Of a DNA stretch of 14,805 nt, positions 1-7,183 are shown piece after piece. Each line of letters opens with the position of its first letter. Within the stretch, counting starts at the first letter, position 1. The stretch covers positions 1-14,805 of the forward strand of contig DAOVNC010000035.1 of the NCBI GenBank assembly GCA_030630445.1. The letters are read 5' to 3'. A program made the position numbers and the translations under genes. This DNA comes from Kiritimatiellales bacterium (lineage in GTDB: Bacteria > Verrucomicrobiota > Kiritimatiellia > Kiritimatiellales > Pontiellaceae). The notes under the pieces were generated by a model. The model was not told the origin of the DNA, searched no databases, and saw only the letters and a list, made by a program, of their open reading frames with translations.

Positions 1-99
1 AGATCGATCTTTCCCTCCTTCATCACCTGCGCCGCCATGTTGTCGCAGATGGTCACCACGTCGATCCCGGTTCGCTGCAGCTCCCATGCGGTCAGGCGC
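1..99. repeat. 99-bp fold-back inverted repeat at window edge (partner 257-355)
   Basis: Bases 1-99 are the exact reverse complement of bases 257-355: position i pairs with position 356-i, and every base I checked across the arm agrees. Identity stops at base 100. The partner lies inside the mtnA reading frame, so bases 1-99 are antisense mtnA sequence followed abruptly by sense mtnA sequence. A perfect long inverted duplication at the very edge of a window, separated from its copy by 157 bases, is typical of a chimeric read or assembly fold-back (for example from whole-genome amplification). A genuine inversion in the genome is possible but less likely. Confidence 0.95.
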
Positions 100-662
100 T
101 GATTCAAGAGGGCATGGGCATCCTGACGCACTGCAACGCGGGCGCGCTGGCGACGGGTGATTTTGGAACCGCTCTTTCGCCGATGTACGTCGCCCATTCC
201 GAAGGCCGGAAGTTCACGGTCTATTCCGACGAAACGCGCCCGCTTCTGCAAGGCTCGCGCCTGACCGCATGGGAGCTGCAGCGAACCGGGATCGACGTGG
301 TGACCATCTGCGACAACATGGCGGCGCAGGTGATGAAGGAGGGAAAGATCGATCTCGTCATGGTTGGCTCCGATCGCATTGCGGCCAATGGCGATGCGGC
401 CAACAAGATTGGGACGTATGGGCTGGCGGTGTTGGCAAAGCACCACGGGATTCCGTTCTATGTCGCCGCACCGACCTCCACCATCGACGCCTCGATGGAG
501 CACGGCGACCTGATTCCAATCGAGCAGCGCGATGCCGGTGAAGTGGGTGCCCCGAAAGGGGTGCGGGTCTATAATCCGGCGTTCGATATCACCCCGAACG
601 AACTCATTTCTGGAATCATTACCGAGACGGGTCTGCACCGTCCGCCTTTCAAATTCAATTGA
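99..662 (+). CDS. mtnA: S-methyl-5-thioribose-1-phosphate isomerase, C-terminal part
   Basis: MtnA interconverts 5-methylthioribose-1-phosphate and 5-methylthioribulose-1-phosphate in the methionine salvage pathway, in the cytoplasm. It belongs to the eIF-2B alpha/beta/delta-like superfamily. The frame is open from codon 99 and carries the THCNAGALAT motif, with the catalytic cysteine at bases 132-134, then YSDETRPLLQGSRLTAWEL, and the VGSDRIAANGD motif with the catalytic aspartate at 372-374, followed by NKIGTYGLAVLAKHHGIPFYVAAP. These match the family's Cys160/Asp240 pair (B. subtilis numbering). About 187 codons are present; family members are about 350 residues, so roughly the first 150-160 residues are missing. 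They are cut off by the fold-back junction at base 99/100, not by a visible mutation. The ATG at 114 is an internal methionine, not the start. The gene ends 33 bases before def, so the two are probably co-transcribed. Confidence 0.93.
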   Translation: MIQEGMGILTHCNAGALATGDFGTALSPMYVAHSEGRKFTVYSDETRPLLQGSRLTAWELQRTGIDVVTICDNMAAQVMKEGKIDLVMVGSDRIAANGDAANKIGTYGLAVLAKHHGIPFYVAAPTSTIDASMEHGDLIPIEQRDAGEVGAPKGVRVYNPAFDITPNELISGIITETGLHRPPFKFN

Positions 663-695
663 CATCGCCGAACAACTCAACGAAAACCTAGCCCT

Positions 696-1247
696 ATGAG
701 TTTACCCATTTGCACATATGGAAACCCGGTGCTTCGCAAGAAGGCCGGGGAAGTGACAGACGTCAATGACGACATCCGCGCACTCGCGCGGGAGATGTTG
801 GAGACCATGCACAAGGAGCGCGGTCTTGGCCTCGCGGCCGAGCAGGTCGGACGCACCGAACGCATATTTGTTATCGAGATCCCGATCGAGAGCGATGTGG
901 GCGACGATGACCAGCGCGAAAACCCGGACATCGAAATGCCGCTGGTGTTCATTAACCCCAAGATCACGGGGCACACCGACGATGTGCAGATTGGCCAGGA
1001 GGGCTGCCTAAGCTTCCCGGAAATCTTTGCCAATGTGCAGCGGTGGTACGAAGTCGATGCGGAATACACAGACCTCGATGGCAACTCGCAGTCGATCCAT
1101 GCCAAGGGCTTGCTTGCCCGAGCCATCCAGCACGAACTCGACCACCTTGATGGAATCCTGCTGGTCGACCGCATGTCGCACGTCAAAAAAGTCGCCCTCT
1201 CCGGCAAGCTCAAGCGGCTCTCCAAAAAGACGAAGGAAACGCTTTGA
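696..1247 (+). CDS. def: Peptide deformylase
   Basis: Peptide deformylase removes the formyl group from the N-terminal methionine of new proteins, using a bound metal ion (usually Fe2+) in the cytoplasm. The 183-residue protein has all three family motifs: GLGLAAEQ at residues 43-50 (motif 1), EGCLS at 102-106 with metal ligand Cys104, and HELDH at 146-150 with metal ligands His146 and His150 and catalytic Glu147. The N-terminal SLPICTYGNPVLRKKA is typical of the family. An acidic stretch (about residues 66-81) between motifs 1 and 2 makes this loop somewhat long. No strong Shine-Dalgarno is visible before the ATG, but the start fits the family N-terminus. It follows mtnA by 33 bases and is followed almost immediately by the NAG synthase-like gene. 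The neighbours give no functional link, only a likely shared transcript. Confidence 0.97.
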   Translation: MSLPICTYGNPVLRKKAGEVTDVNDDIRALAREMLETMHKERGLGLAAEQVGRTERIFVIEIPIESDVGDDDQRENPDIEMPLVFINPKITGHTDDVQIGQEGCLSFPEIFANVQRWYEVDAEYTDLDGNSQSIHAKGLLARAIQHELDHLDGILLVDRMSHVKKVALSGKLKRLSKKTKETL

Positions 1248-1248
1248 T

Positions 1249-2343
1249 TTGATCACGTTGAATAAAACCATACGGTTGTTTCTCGATAGCATCGGGCGGC
1301 GGGATGAATACGAGTTCTATCTCGATAAGTTCCATGCCGACCCATCGGCCTGCTTCGCCTTGCTGTGCCCAGACCTGGAAAGCATCGAGGCCGGAGCCGA
1401 AGTGCTGGCGTTCGATCTCCACTTCCTGTTGCGGCTCGAACTGGTTCCCGCCATCCTGCTTTGCGGCGAAAAGGCCTCAAAAATGCACGAAGCGCTGGCC
1501 ACGGAACCGATTTTTGATTTCCAACCCTTGGACGGCGGCGTACCCGATTTCATCCAATACGCTCGCCAAGCCGAAAAGGTGCCGGTGCTGGTGGCGGAAA
1601 ACGTTGAACTGGAGGATGCGCTCCTCCAGTTGCTTCCCTCCGTGGCCAAGCGCGTCCACTTTATCCGTGCGGCAGGCGGGCTGAAAAGCGCCTCCGGCGA
1701 GTTGCTGCCCTATGTCTACACCCACAAGGAAAACTTCCAGGTATTGGAACCGTTGGAATACGATTTCCCCGCCCTTGGAAAAAGGCTCGTCGATGCGCGG
1801 CCGGGGACCCACTTGTCCATCACATCGCCGATCAACCTGCTGAGCGAGATCTTCACCGTCAAAGGGGCGGGAACACTGTTCCGCAAGGGCAGCGAAATCG
1901 CGCGTTTCCGAGGCTTGGAAAACGTCGCCCGCGCCCGCCTGCTAGGCTTGCTCGAAGAGAGCTTTGTCAAGAAACTGAAGAGCGAATCGTTTCTGGATCG
2001 CGTCAACGACGCCTATATCGAAAAGGACTATCGCGGCGCGGTTCTGTTCGAACAGCATCCAGCGGGTTTGTATCTCTCCAAGTTTGCGGTCGGCCAGGAG
2101 GCACGCGGAGAGGGTGTTGCCATGGATCTGTGGCGCGAGGTCTGCCGCAACCACGATGCCCTCTTCTGGCGCTCCAACGTCGCGAACCCCTTCAACGCAT
2201 GGTACGACAAGCAGGCCGACGGGCGCCACATCGCGGGCAAATGGCAAATCTTCTGGCGCGGCGTCTCGGCGGATGCTATTTCGGGCATCATCGAATATTG
2301 CTGCATGCGTGAAGAGGACTTCGGGGAGGAAAGGGCATCATGA
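1249..2343 (+). CDS. N-acetylglutamate synthase-like protein (degenerate amino-acid-kinase region plus NAT domain)
   Basis: Probable acetyl-CoA:glutamate N-acetyltransferase, the first step of arginine synthesis. I start it at TTG 1249, one base after the def stop, because AAGGA at 1233-1237 lies 11 bases upstream and no ATG occurs before residue 79; TTG 1258 is an alternative. The product is 364 residues. Residues about 245-340 resemble the NAT domain of NAG synthases and of fungal/vertebrate NAG kinase-synthase proteins: YLSKFAV (275-281), the acetyl-CoA loop EARGEGVA (284-291), FWRSNVANPFNAWY (306-319) and GKWQIFW (330-336). Upstream, SPINLLSEIFTVKGAGTLFRKG (193-214) resembles the end of an amino-acid-kinase domain, but no N-terminal glycine-rich phosphate-binding motif is visible, so kinase activity is unlikely. 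Full AAK-NAT proteins are usually about 430-450 residues, so the kinase part is reduced. Its stop overlaps the next start (ATGA). The arginine role is inferred from the NAT motifs; no arg genes are adjacent. Confidence 0.72.
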   Translation: MITLNKTIRLFLDSIGRRDEYEFYLDKFHADPSACFALLCPDLESIEAGAEVLAFDLHFLLRLELVPAILLCGEKASKMHEALATEPIFDFQPLDGGVPDFIQYARQAEKVPVLVAENVELEDALLQLLPSVAKRVHFIRAAGGLKSASGELLPYVYTHKENFQVLEPLEYDFPALGKRLVDARPGTHLSITSPINLLSEIFTVKGAGTLFRKGSEIARFRGLENVARARLLGLLEESFVKKLKSESFLDRVNDAYIEKDYRGAVLFEQHPAGLYLSKFAVGQEARGEGVAMDLWREVCRNHDALFWRSNVANPFNAWYDKQADGRHIAGKWQIFWRGVSADAISGIIEYCCMREEDFGEERAS

Positions 2344-2768
2344 AAAAACGAAAATATGCAAACTTTGCCAGTACCCCCGTCCGCTTCATTAACCACGTTC
2401 TGGATCTACTCATCTTCAATGTGATGGTGCTCATCATTTTATATAGCCTAGGGATCTTGGTAGGGCTTCTCGGCAGTGAAGCATGGATTGATTCCATGAT
2501 TGAAACCCTCGACGGGGTGGGTGGCTCCATTCTCGGTCTGGTTTCGTATCTTCTCTATTTCTCCGTATTTGAAACACTATTCGGAAAGTCGCCGGCCAAA
2601 TTCATCACAAAGACAAAGGTTGTCGACCATCGAGGGGAAATCCCGGGGTGGTTGGATATTTGCGGACGCTCCCTGTGCCGGATCATTCCGTTCGACCAGC
2701 TTTCCTTCCTTTTTGGCCAAAACTGGCATGACCGCTTTTCCAATACATCGGTCGTATACGACGATTAG
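2340..2768 (+). CDS. RDD family small membrane protein
   Basis: A 142-residue inner-membrane protein of the RDD family, whose members are mostly uncharacterised; some have been proposed to be transporters or cation antiporters. The diagnostic residues are visible: Arg15 and Asp22 in VRFINHVLDLLIF, a hydrophobic helix at about 18-45, a second at about 61-80, then FGKSPAKFITKTKVVD (the conserved GKTxGK-like loop after the second helix), and WHDRFSNTSVV with Asp131 near the C-terminus. The start overlaps the upstream stop codon (ATGA at 2340), so translation is likely coupled to the NAG synthase-like gene. It ends the left operon; acnA follows after a 98-base gap that has its own promoter. The substrate, if any, cannot be told from sequence. 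Confidence 0.85.
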   Translation: MKKRKYANFASTPVRFINHVLDLLIFNVMVLIILYSLGILVGLLGSEAWIDSMIETLDGVGGSILGLVSYLLYFSVFETLFGKSPAKFITKTKVVDHRGEIPGWLDICGRSLCRIIPFDQLSFLFGQNWHDRFSNTSVVYDD

Positions 2769-2800
2769 CTGCCGGCCGCAAACCCTCGGCCTACCGTTGG

Positions 2801-2829
2801 TTGACACCCCGCAGCGTAAACACTAGTTT
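2801..2829 (+). promoter_or_regulatory. Sigma-70-type promoter for acnA
   Basis: A perfect -35 box TTGACA (2801-2806) is followed, after 17 bases, by TAGTTT (2824-2829), a 3-of-6 match to the -10 consensus. It lies in the only sizeable gap of this region, about 40 bases before the acnA start, and would give a 5' leader of roughly 30 bases. The -35 and spacing are strong; the -10 is weak. Confidence 0.5.
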
Positions 2830-2866
2830 TCGGTCTTTTCCCAACCCAAACAAGGATGATCGTATT

Positions 2867-5485
2867 ATGGGCACATTTGATTTTGCGAAGAAGGAGCTGG
2901 AGCTTTCGAGCGGCAAGAAGGTGGGCTATTTCAGCCTCCATGCCTTGGAAGAAAAGGGCTATGGAGATTTTTCGAAAACCCCGAAATCGGTCAAGATTCT
3001 GATCGAGTCGCTTGTGCGCATGCAAGGCCATCCAGCCTATGTGCCGGAGCAGGTGGAAGCATTGGTCAAGTGGTCGCCGACCGTTGAAAAGCAGGAAATT
3101 CCCTACATGCCCGCGCGCGTCCTGTTGCAGGACTTCACCGGCGTACCTTGCGTCGTCGACCTCGCCGCGCTACGCTCCGCCATGCAGAAGGCCGGAAAGG
3201 ATGCGGGACAGATCGAGCCACTCATCCCCGTCGATCTTGTGATCGACCACTCCGTCCAGCTCGACGCCGCCGGCAACGCCGCCTCGTTCGGCATCAATGT
3301 TAAGCGTGAATTCGAGCGCAACGAAGAGCGCTATAAATTCCTCAAGTGGGGCCAGCAGGCCTTCGAAAAGCTGCGCGTGCTTCCTCCGGGCCTTGGCATC
3401 TGCCATCAGATCAACATGGAATACCTCGCCGGGTGCGTGATGGTGGGCGACGACGGCATCGCCTATCCCGACACCCTCGTCGGCACCGACTCGCACACGA
3501 CGACCATCAACTGCATGGGTGTGTTGGGCTGGGGTGTCGGTGGCATCGAAGCCGAAGCCGCCATGCTCGGTCAGCCGATCCCGATCCTTACACCCGAAGT
3601 GGTGGGCTTCAAAATGACGAACCAGCTCCGTGCCGGTGTCACCGCCACCGACCTCGCGCTAACCGTCACCAAAATGCTGCGCGAACTCGGCGTAGTCGGC
3701 AAGTTCGTCGAATTCCATGGCGAAGGCGCGGCCCATCTTTCGCTGGCCGACCGCTGCCCCGTCGCCAACATGAGCCCCGAATACGGTGCCACCATGGGCT
3801 TCTTCGCCATTGATGAAAAGACCATCGACTATCTCCGCGAAACCGGCCGCACCGACGAACAGTGTGAACTGGTCGAAGCCTACTGCAAGGCGCAGGGGCT
3901 TTGGGGCTTCTCCGACGAGGCCGACTATACCGCCACGCTCGAACTCGACCTCTCCGCCGTCGAGCCGGTGGTTGCCGGCCCGAACAAGCCACATCAGCGC
4001 CTGCCGCTCGCCGAGCTCAAGAAAGAGTTCAACGACGACTTCCAACCTTCGGAAAAAGAGGTCGAAGTCTCAGGTTTTGGAACCCTAAAGGATGGCGCGG
4101 TCGTGATTGCTTCAATCACCAGCTGCACCAACACCTCCAATCCGGGTCTTGTCATGGGTGCGGGTCTCATCGCTAAAAAGGCGGTTGAAAAGGGGCTGAA
4201 AATCCCCGCCTACGTCAAAACCTCGCTGGCTCCCGGCTCGCAGGTGGCGACGGAATACCTCAAGGAATCCGGTTTGCTCCAGCCCTTGGAAGCCCTTGGT
4301 TTCAACGTCGCGGCCTACGGTTGCGCCACCTGCATCGGAAACAGCGGCCCGTTGGCCGAGCCGATCGAAGCGGCTATCAAGGAACACGGTATTACCGTTG
4401 GCGCGGTGCTTTCCGGCAACCGCAATTTCGAGGGCCGGGTGCATCCGCTCACCAAGTCCAACTATCTCGCCTCCCCGCCGCTGGTTGTGGCCTATGGATT
4501 GGCGGGCACGGTCAATATCGACCTTGAAAAAGACCCGATCGGCAAGGACAAGGAAGGCAACGACGTCTTCCTGAAGGATCTTTGGTATTCAGAAGAAGAG
4601 CTGGCCGAAGCCATCAAGGTTGCGGCCAACTCCGAATACTACAAGGAAGTCTATTCCAATGTATTCACCTCCAATGAGCAGTGGAATGCGCTGGAAGTGG
4701 CGACCGGCGAAACCTTCGCCTGGGAAGATGCCTCGACCTACATCCGCGAACCCTCCTTCTTCGAGGGGTGCGAAAAACCGGCGGGCAGGCTGGCCGATAT
4801 CGAAGACGCCGCCGTACTGGGCTACTTCGGCGACTTCATCACCACCGACCATATTTCCCCGGCCGGCGTGATTCCGGAAGAAAACCCGACCACGCAGTAT
4901 CTGCTCGACCGCGGCATCGAGAAGAAGGACTTCAACAGCTTTGGTTCGCGACGCGGCAACCACGAAGTGATGATGCGCGGCACCTTCGGCAACATTCGCA
5001 TCAACAACAAATTGGTCGACCGCGAAGGCGGCTTCACCGTCAAGGACGGGGAAACCATGCCGATCTACACCGCCGCGATGAAATACATCGAAGAGGGCAA
5101 GAGCCTCGTGATTCTCGCCGGCCAGATGTATGGCGCCGGATCGTCGCGCGACTGGGCGGCCAAGGGCACCAAGCTTCAGGGCGTCAAGGCCGTCATTGCC
5201 GAAAGCTTCGAGCGCATCCACCGCTCCAACCTGGTTGGAATGGGTGTGGTTCCCTGCGAATTCATCAATGGTGAAAGTGCCGAGAGCCTCGGTCTCACCG
5301 GCAAGGAGAGCTACACCATCACCGGCATCGCCAGCGATTTCACCCCCGGCAAGATTCTGGCGGTGAAGGCCGACGACAAGGAATTCCAGGTCAAGGCCCG
5401 CGTCGACACCCCGCTCGAGATTGAATACCTCAAAAACGGCGGCGTGTTGAACTATGTCCTGCGCAATTTCATGAGCGAGGCGTAG
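2867..5485 (+). CDS. acnA: Aconitate hydratase, AcnA type
   Basis: Aconitase isomerises citrate to isocitrate through cis-aconitate in the TCA cycle, using a [4Fe-4S] cluster. I choose ATG 2867 over an upstream in-frame ATG-like extension because AAGGA (2852-2856) sits 10 bases before it and MGTFDFAKKELEL matches the family start. The 872-residue length is right for the AcnA/IRP group. Cluster cysteines are Cys420 in SCTNTSNP and Cys486/Cys489 in YGCATCIGNSGPL. Other family blocks, in order, are DHSVQLD, GTDSHTTTINCMGVLGWGVG, GDFITTDHISPAG, SRRGNHEVMMRGTFGN, YGAGSSRDWAAKGT (the swivelling domain 4 with the catalytic serine region) and SFERIHRSNLVGMGVVP. No motif is missing. It appears to be a single-gene unit, with its own promoter upstream and a convergent gene with hairpins downstream. 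Confidence 0.98.
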   Translation: MGTFDFAKKELELSSGKKVGYFSLHALEEKGYGDFSKTPKSVKILIESLVRMQGHPAYVPEQVEALVKWSPTVEKQEIPYMPARVLLQDFTGVPCVVDLAALRSAMQKAGKDAGQIEPLIPVDLVIDHSVQLDAAGNAASFGINVKREFERNEERYKFLKWGQQAFEKLRVLPPGLGICHQINMEYLAGCVMVGDDGIAYPDTLVGTDSHTTTINCMGVLGWGVGGIEAEAAMLGQPIPILTPEVVGFKMTNQLRAGVTATDLALTVTKMLRELGVVGKFVEFHGEGAAHLSLADRCPVANMSPEYGATMGFFAIDEKTIDYLRETGRTDEQCELVEAYCKAQGLWGFSDEADYTATLELDLSAVEPVVAGPNKPHQRLPLAELKKEFNDDFQPSEKEVEVSGFGTLKDGAVVIASITSCTNTSNPGLVMGAGLIAKKAVEKGLKIPAYVKTSLAPGSQVATEYLKESGLLQPLEALGFNVAAYGCATCIGNSGPLAEPIEAAIKEHGITVGAVLSGNRNFEGRVHPLTKSNYLASPPLVVAYGLAGTVNIDLEKDPIGKDKEGNDVFLKDLWYSEEELAEAIKVAANSEYYKEVYSNVFTSNEQWNALEVATGETFAWEDASTYIREPSFFEGCEKPAGRLADIEDAAVLGYFGDFITTDHISPAGVIPEENPTTQYLLDRGIEKKDFNSFGSRRGNHEVMMRGTFGNIRINNKLVDREGGFTVKDGETMPIYTAAMKYIEEGKSLVILAGQMYGAGSSRDWAAKGTKLQGVKAVIAESFERIHRSNLVGMGVVPCEFINGESAESLGLTGKESYTITGIASDFTPGKILAVKADDKEFQVKARVDTPLEIEYLKNGGVLNYVLRNFMSEA

Positions 5486-5503
5486 CTTCGCCAGAACGGG
5501 GGA

Positions 5504-5547
5504 GCCGCCAAGATGGCGGCGATACGTCTCGCAGGCTTCCAGCCTGC
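5504..5547. repeat. Two tandem 7-3-7 hairpins between convergent genes
   Basis: Directly after acnA are two perfect small palindromes of the same architecture: GCCGCCA-AGA-TGGCGGC (5504-5520) and GCAGGCT-TCC-AGCCTGC (5531-5547), each with a 7-bp stem and a 3-base loop, 10 bases apart. They lie between the acnA stop (5485) and the stop of the oppositely oriented PAS gene (5556). No T-run follows in either direction, so they are not classic intrinsic terminators, but they could stop or protect both transcripts. They could also be a REP-type dispersed repeat. Confidence 0.6.
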
Positions 5548-5555
5548 CACGCAGA

Positions 5556-6002
5556 TCAGGAAGATACGGGATCGATGGCGACATCGATGCAGTAGAATTC
5601 CGGCTCCGTACCCTCGTCCCATTGAAAAACCAAATGGCCGGAAAAAACGGTGACATACTCGCCGTTGCTCCGAATCAGGTCACAAGAACCAGCATCGGGA
5701 AACTTGCCGGTTTTTCGGGCCACCTGGATCATGTCGCGGGCGAATAGACGCAGTTCTGGCGGAAGGATGAGCTCGATCACATCCTTTTTGAAAACGGCGT
5801 GCTCGCTATAGCCATACAAATGGGCGGAGGCGTTGTTCCAGAAAAAGATTTTTCCAAAAGCGTTGTAGCCTTGCGAGGCAACGTCCGGGTTTTTATTTAG
5901 CATTGCAAAGAATTTTTCGCGGGTATCATACGCCCCGTTTTTTGCTGCTTCGCAGATGGATTGGATGAGTTTCTTGGCTTCTGGATAGGTATATTTCTTC
6001 AT
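5556..6002 (-). CDS. Stand-alone PAS domain protein
   Basis: A 148-residue cytoplasmic protein made almost wholly of one PAS fold. Residues 1-45 (KKYTYPEAKKLIQSICEAAK onward) look helical. The PAS core runs from about 48 to 145: GKIFFWNNASAHLYGYSE (the 'what is this, a visitor at the door' part of PAS with WNxAxxxLxGYS), DVIELILPPELRLFARDMIQVA, then CDLIRSNGEYVTVFSGHLVFQW (the PAC-like xRxDGxxxxV beta strands) and FYCIDVAID. No kinase, GGDEF, HTH or other output domain is attached, so it probably works as a ligand sensor or partner-binding module for another protein. The ATG is supported by GAGGAG six bases upstream and by a good promoter. It converges on acnA and is divergent from the oxidoreductase. 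The ligand is unknown. Confidence 0.8.
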   Translation of the reverse strand: MKKYTYPEAKKLIQSICEAAKNGAYDTREKFFAMLNKNPDVASQGYNAFGKIFFWNNASAHLYGYSEHAVFKKDVIELILPPELRLFARDMIQVARKTGKFPDAGSCDLIRSNGEYVTVFSGHLVFQWDEGTEPEFYCIDVAIDPVSS

Positions 6003-6030
6003 GTCATGCTCCTCGTATGGAAACGAACTA

Positions 6031-6059
6031 TAAATAAAGTATTAATGTTTAGGAGTCAA
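6031..6059 (-). promoter_or_regulatory. Sigma-70-type promoter for the PAS gene
   Basis: Read on the minus strand, TTGACT (6059-6054) is followed after exactly 17 bases by TATTTA (6036-6031). The predicted transcript starts about 20 bases before the GAGGAG ribosome binding site (6014-6009), a sensible short leader. The segment is much more AT-rich than the surrounding genes, as expected of a promoter. Confidence 0.55.
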
Positions 6060-6166
6060 AATCTTTTCTACCTTGTGAAATCCCTATTCGTTCTGAGTTT
6101 GGGAATGGGCGCATTCATTCTGTTTGAAAGTAACCTGTGCTTGCCAGCCAGCGAGATCTGCTCCAT

Positions 6167-6188
6167 TCTCCTTTTTTCGGAAAGGAGA
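6167..6188 (+). promoter_or_regulatory. Hairpin covering the ribosome binding site of the oxidoreductase gene
   Basis: TCTCCTTT (6167-6174) is the exact complement of AAAGGAGA (6181-6188), with a 6-base loop TTTCGG. The right arm is the Shine-Dalgarno of the following ATG (6194). In mRNA the site would be paired with a U-rich strand, as in fourU-type RNA thermometers or other translational switches. Function is inference. Confidence 0.5.
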
Positions 6189-6193
6189 CGGAT

Positions 6194-7177
6194 ATGCAGG
6201 AAATCAGATGGGGCATCATGGGTTGCGGGGGGATTGCGCATATGTTTGCGGACAGTCTCAATGCGTTGGACGAAGGGATATTGCTGGCTGGGGCATCGCG
6301 AACGCCGGGGCGTGCGCAGGCCTTTGCCAAAGAACATGGAATGGAGCGGGTCTACACGGATTACGAATCGTTGGCGACCGATCCGGAGGTGAATGCGGTC
6401 TACATCGCCACGACACACAATTTTCATTTTGAAAATGCCATGCTTTGCCTTGAGAACGGCAAGCATGTGCTTTGTGAAAAGCCTTTCACCGTCAATGCGG
6501 CGCAAACCAAGGAACTCATTGCCTTCGCCCGCGAAAAGAACCTTTTCATGATGGAGGCCGTATGGACGCGGTTTCTGCCGGCCATCGGCAAGCTTCGCGA
6601 GCTGCTGGCCGAAGGTGCTATCGGCGAGGTGCTGACCGTAAAGGCCGACTTCAGCATTACCGGCGAATTTAGCGCCGAGCACCGACTGAAAAACAAGGCC
6701 CTGGCGGGAGGGGCACTGCTCGACCTTGGGATCTATCCTATCACCTTTGCGGCTATTGTTTTTGGCGAACAACCGGTGCGGATTCAAAGTTCTGCCGTCA
6801 TCGGGGAAACCGGCGTGGATGACCGCTCGTTCTTTCTCTTCGATTATGAAGGCGGCCGCCGTGCCCAGCTTTCGTCGGCGTTCACGCACCATGCGCCTTC
6901 CGAAGGAATTGTATGCGGAACCAAGGGCTATATCCGCGTTCCCGTGTTTCATGCCGCGCAGGAACTGCATATCCACCGCGAGGGCAGGGCCCCCGAAATC
7001 CTCAAAAGGCCCTATGGCGACAACGAAAACTTCACGTTCGAAATCACCGAGGCCATGGAGTGCATCGCCGCTGGGAAAATTGAGAGCGACATCCTGCCGC
7101 TCTCCGAAACCCTCGCCGTCATGCAAACCATGGACATCCTGCGCGCCCAGTGGGGATTGAAGTACGAAGGGGAATAG
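6194..7177 (+). CDS. Gfo/Idh/MocA family oxidoreductase
   Basis: An NAD(P)-dependent cytoplasmic dehydrogenase of 327 residues. The N-terminal Rossmann fold has the nucleotide-binding motif GCGGIA at 10-15 and a second strand ILLAGASRTPGRAQAFA. VLCEKPFTVN (92-100) carries the conserved EKP motif with the presumed catalytic Lys96. The C-terminal alpha/beta domain contains ALAGGALLDLGIYPI (169-183), the block that marks the dihydrodiol dehydrogenase / D-xylose dehydrogenase-like branch of the family. The start at 6194 is chosen because AAAGGAG lies six bases upstream and because the protein then begins MQEIRWGIMGCG like its relatives; an earlier in-frame ATG at 6137 would add an unlikely tail. 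The substrate is probably a sugar or sugar derivative but cannot be fixed. The downstream neighbour is a convergent DUF1080 gene only 6 bases away, which may hint at carbohydrate use. Confidence 0.9.
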   Translation: MQEIRWGIMGCGGIAHMFADSLNALDEGILLAGASRTPGRAQAFAKEHGMERVYTDYESLATDPEVNAVYIATTHNFHFENAMLCLENGKHVLCEKPFTVNAAQTKELIAFAREKNLFMMEAVWTRFLPAIGKLRELLAEGAIGEVLTVKADFSITGEFSAEHRLKNKALAGGALLDLGIYPITFAAIVFGEQPVRIQSSAVIGETGVDDRSFFLFDYEGGRRAQLSSAFTHHAPSEGIVCGTKGYIRVPVFHAAQELHIHREGRAPEILKRPYGDNENFTFEITEAMECIAAGKIESDILPLSETLAVMQTMDILRAQWGLKYEGE

Positions 7178-7183
7178 GGAAAC

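Noticed and set aside
1..99. Minus-strand reading frame over the left edge (about 221-406 and its mirror)
   Set aside because: It is antisense to mtnA and is mirrored by the fold-back; not a gene.
4589..5656. 355-codon minus-strand open frame inside acnA
   Set aside because: It lies opposite a fully conserved aconitase in GC-rich sequence; the protein is low-complexity and matches no family I know, a typical shadow frame.
6068..7126. 352-codon minus-strand open frame opposite the oxidoreductase
   Set aside because: It is antisense to a gene with all family motifs and has no ribosome binding site or recognisable domain.
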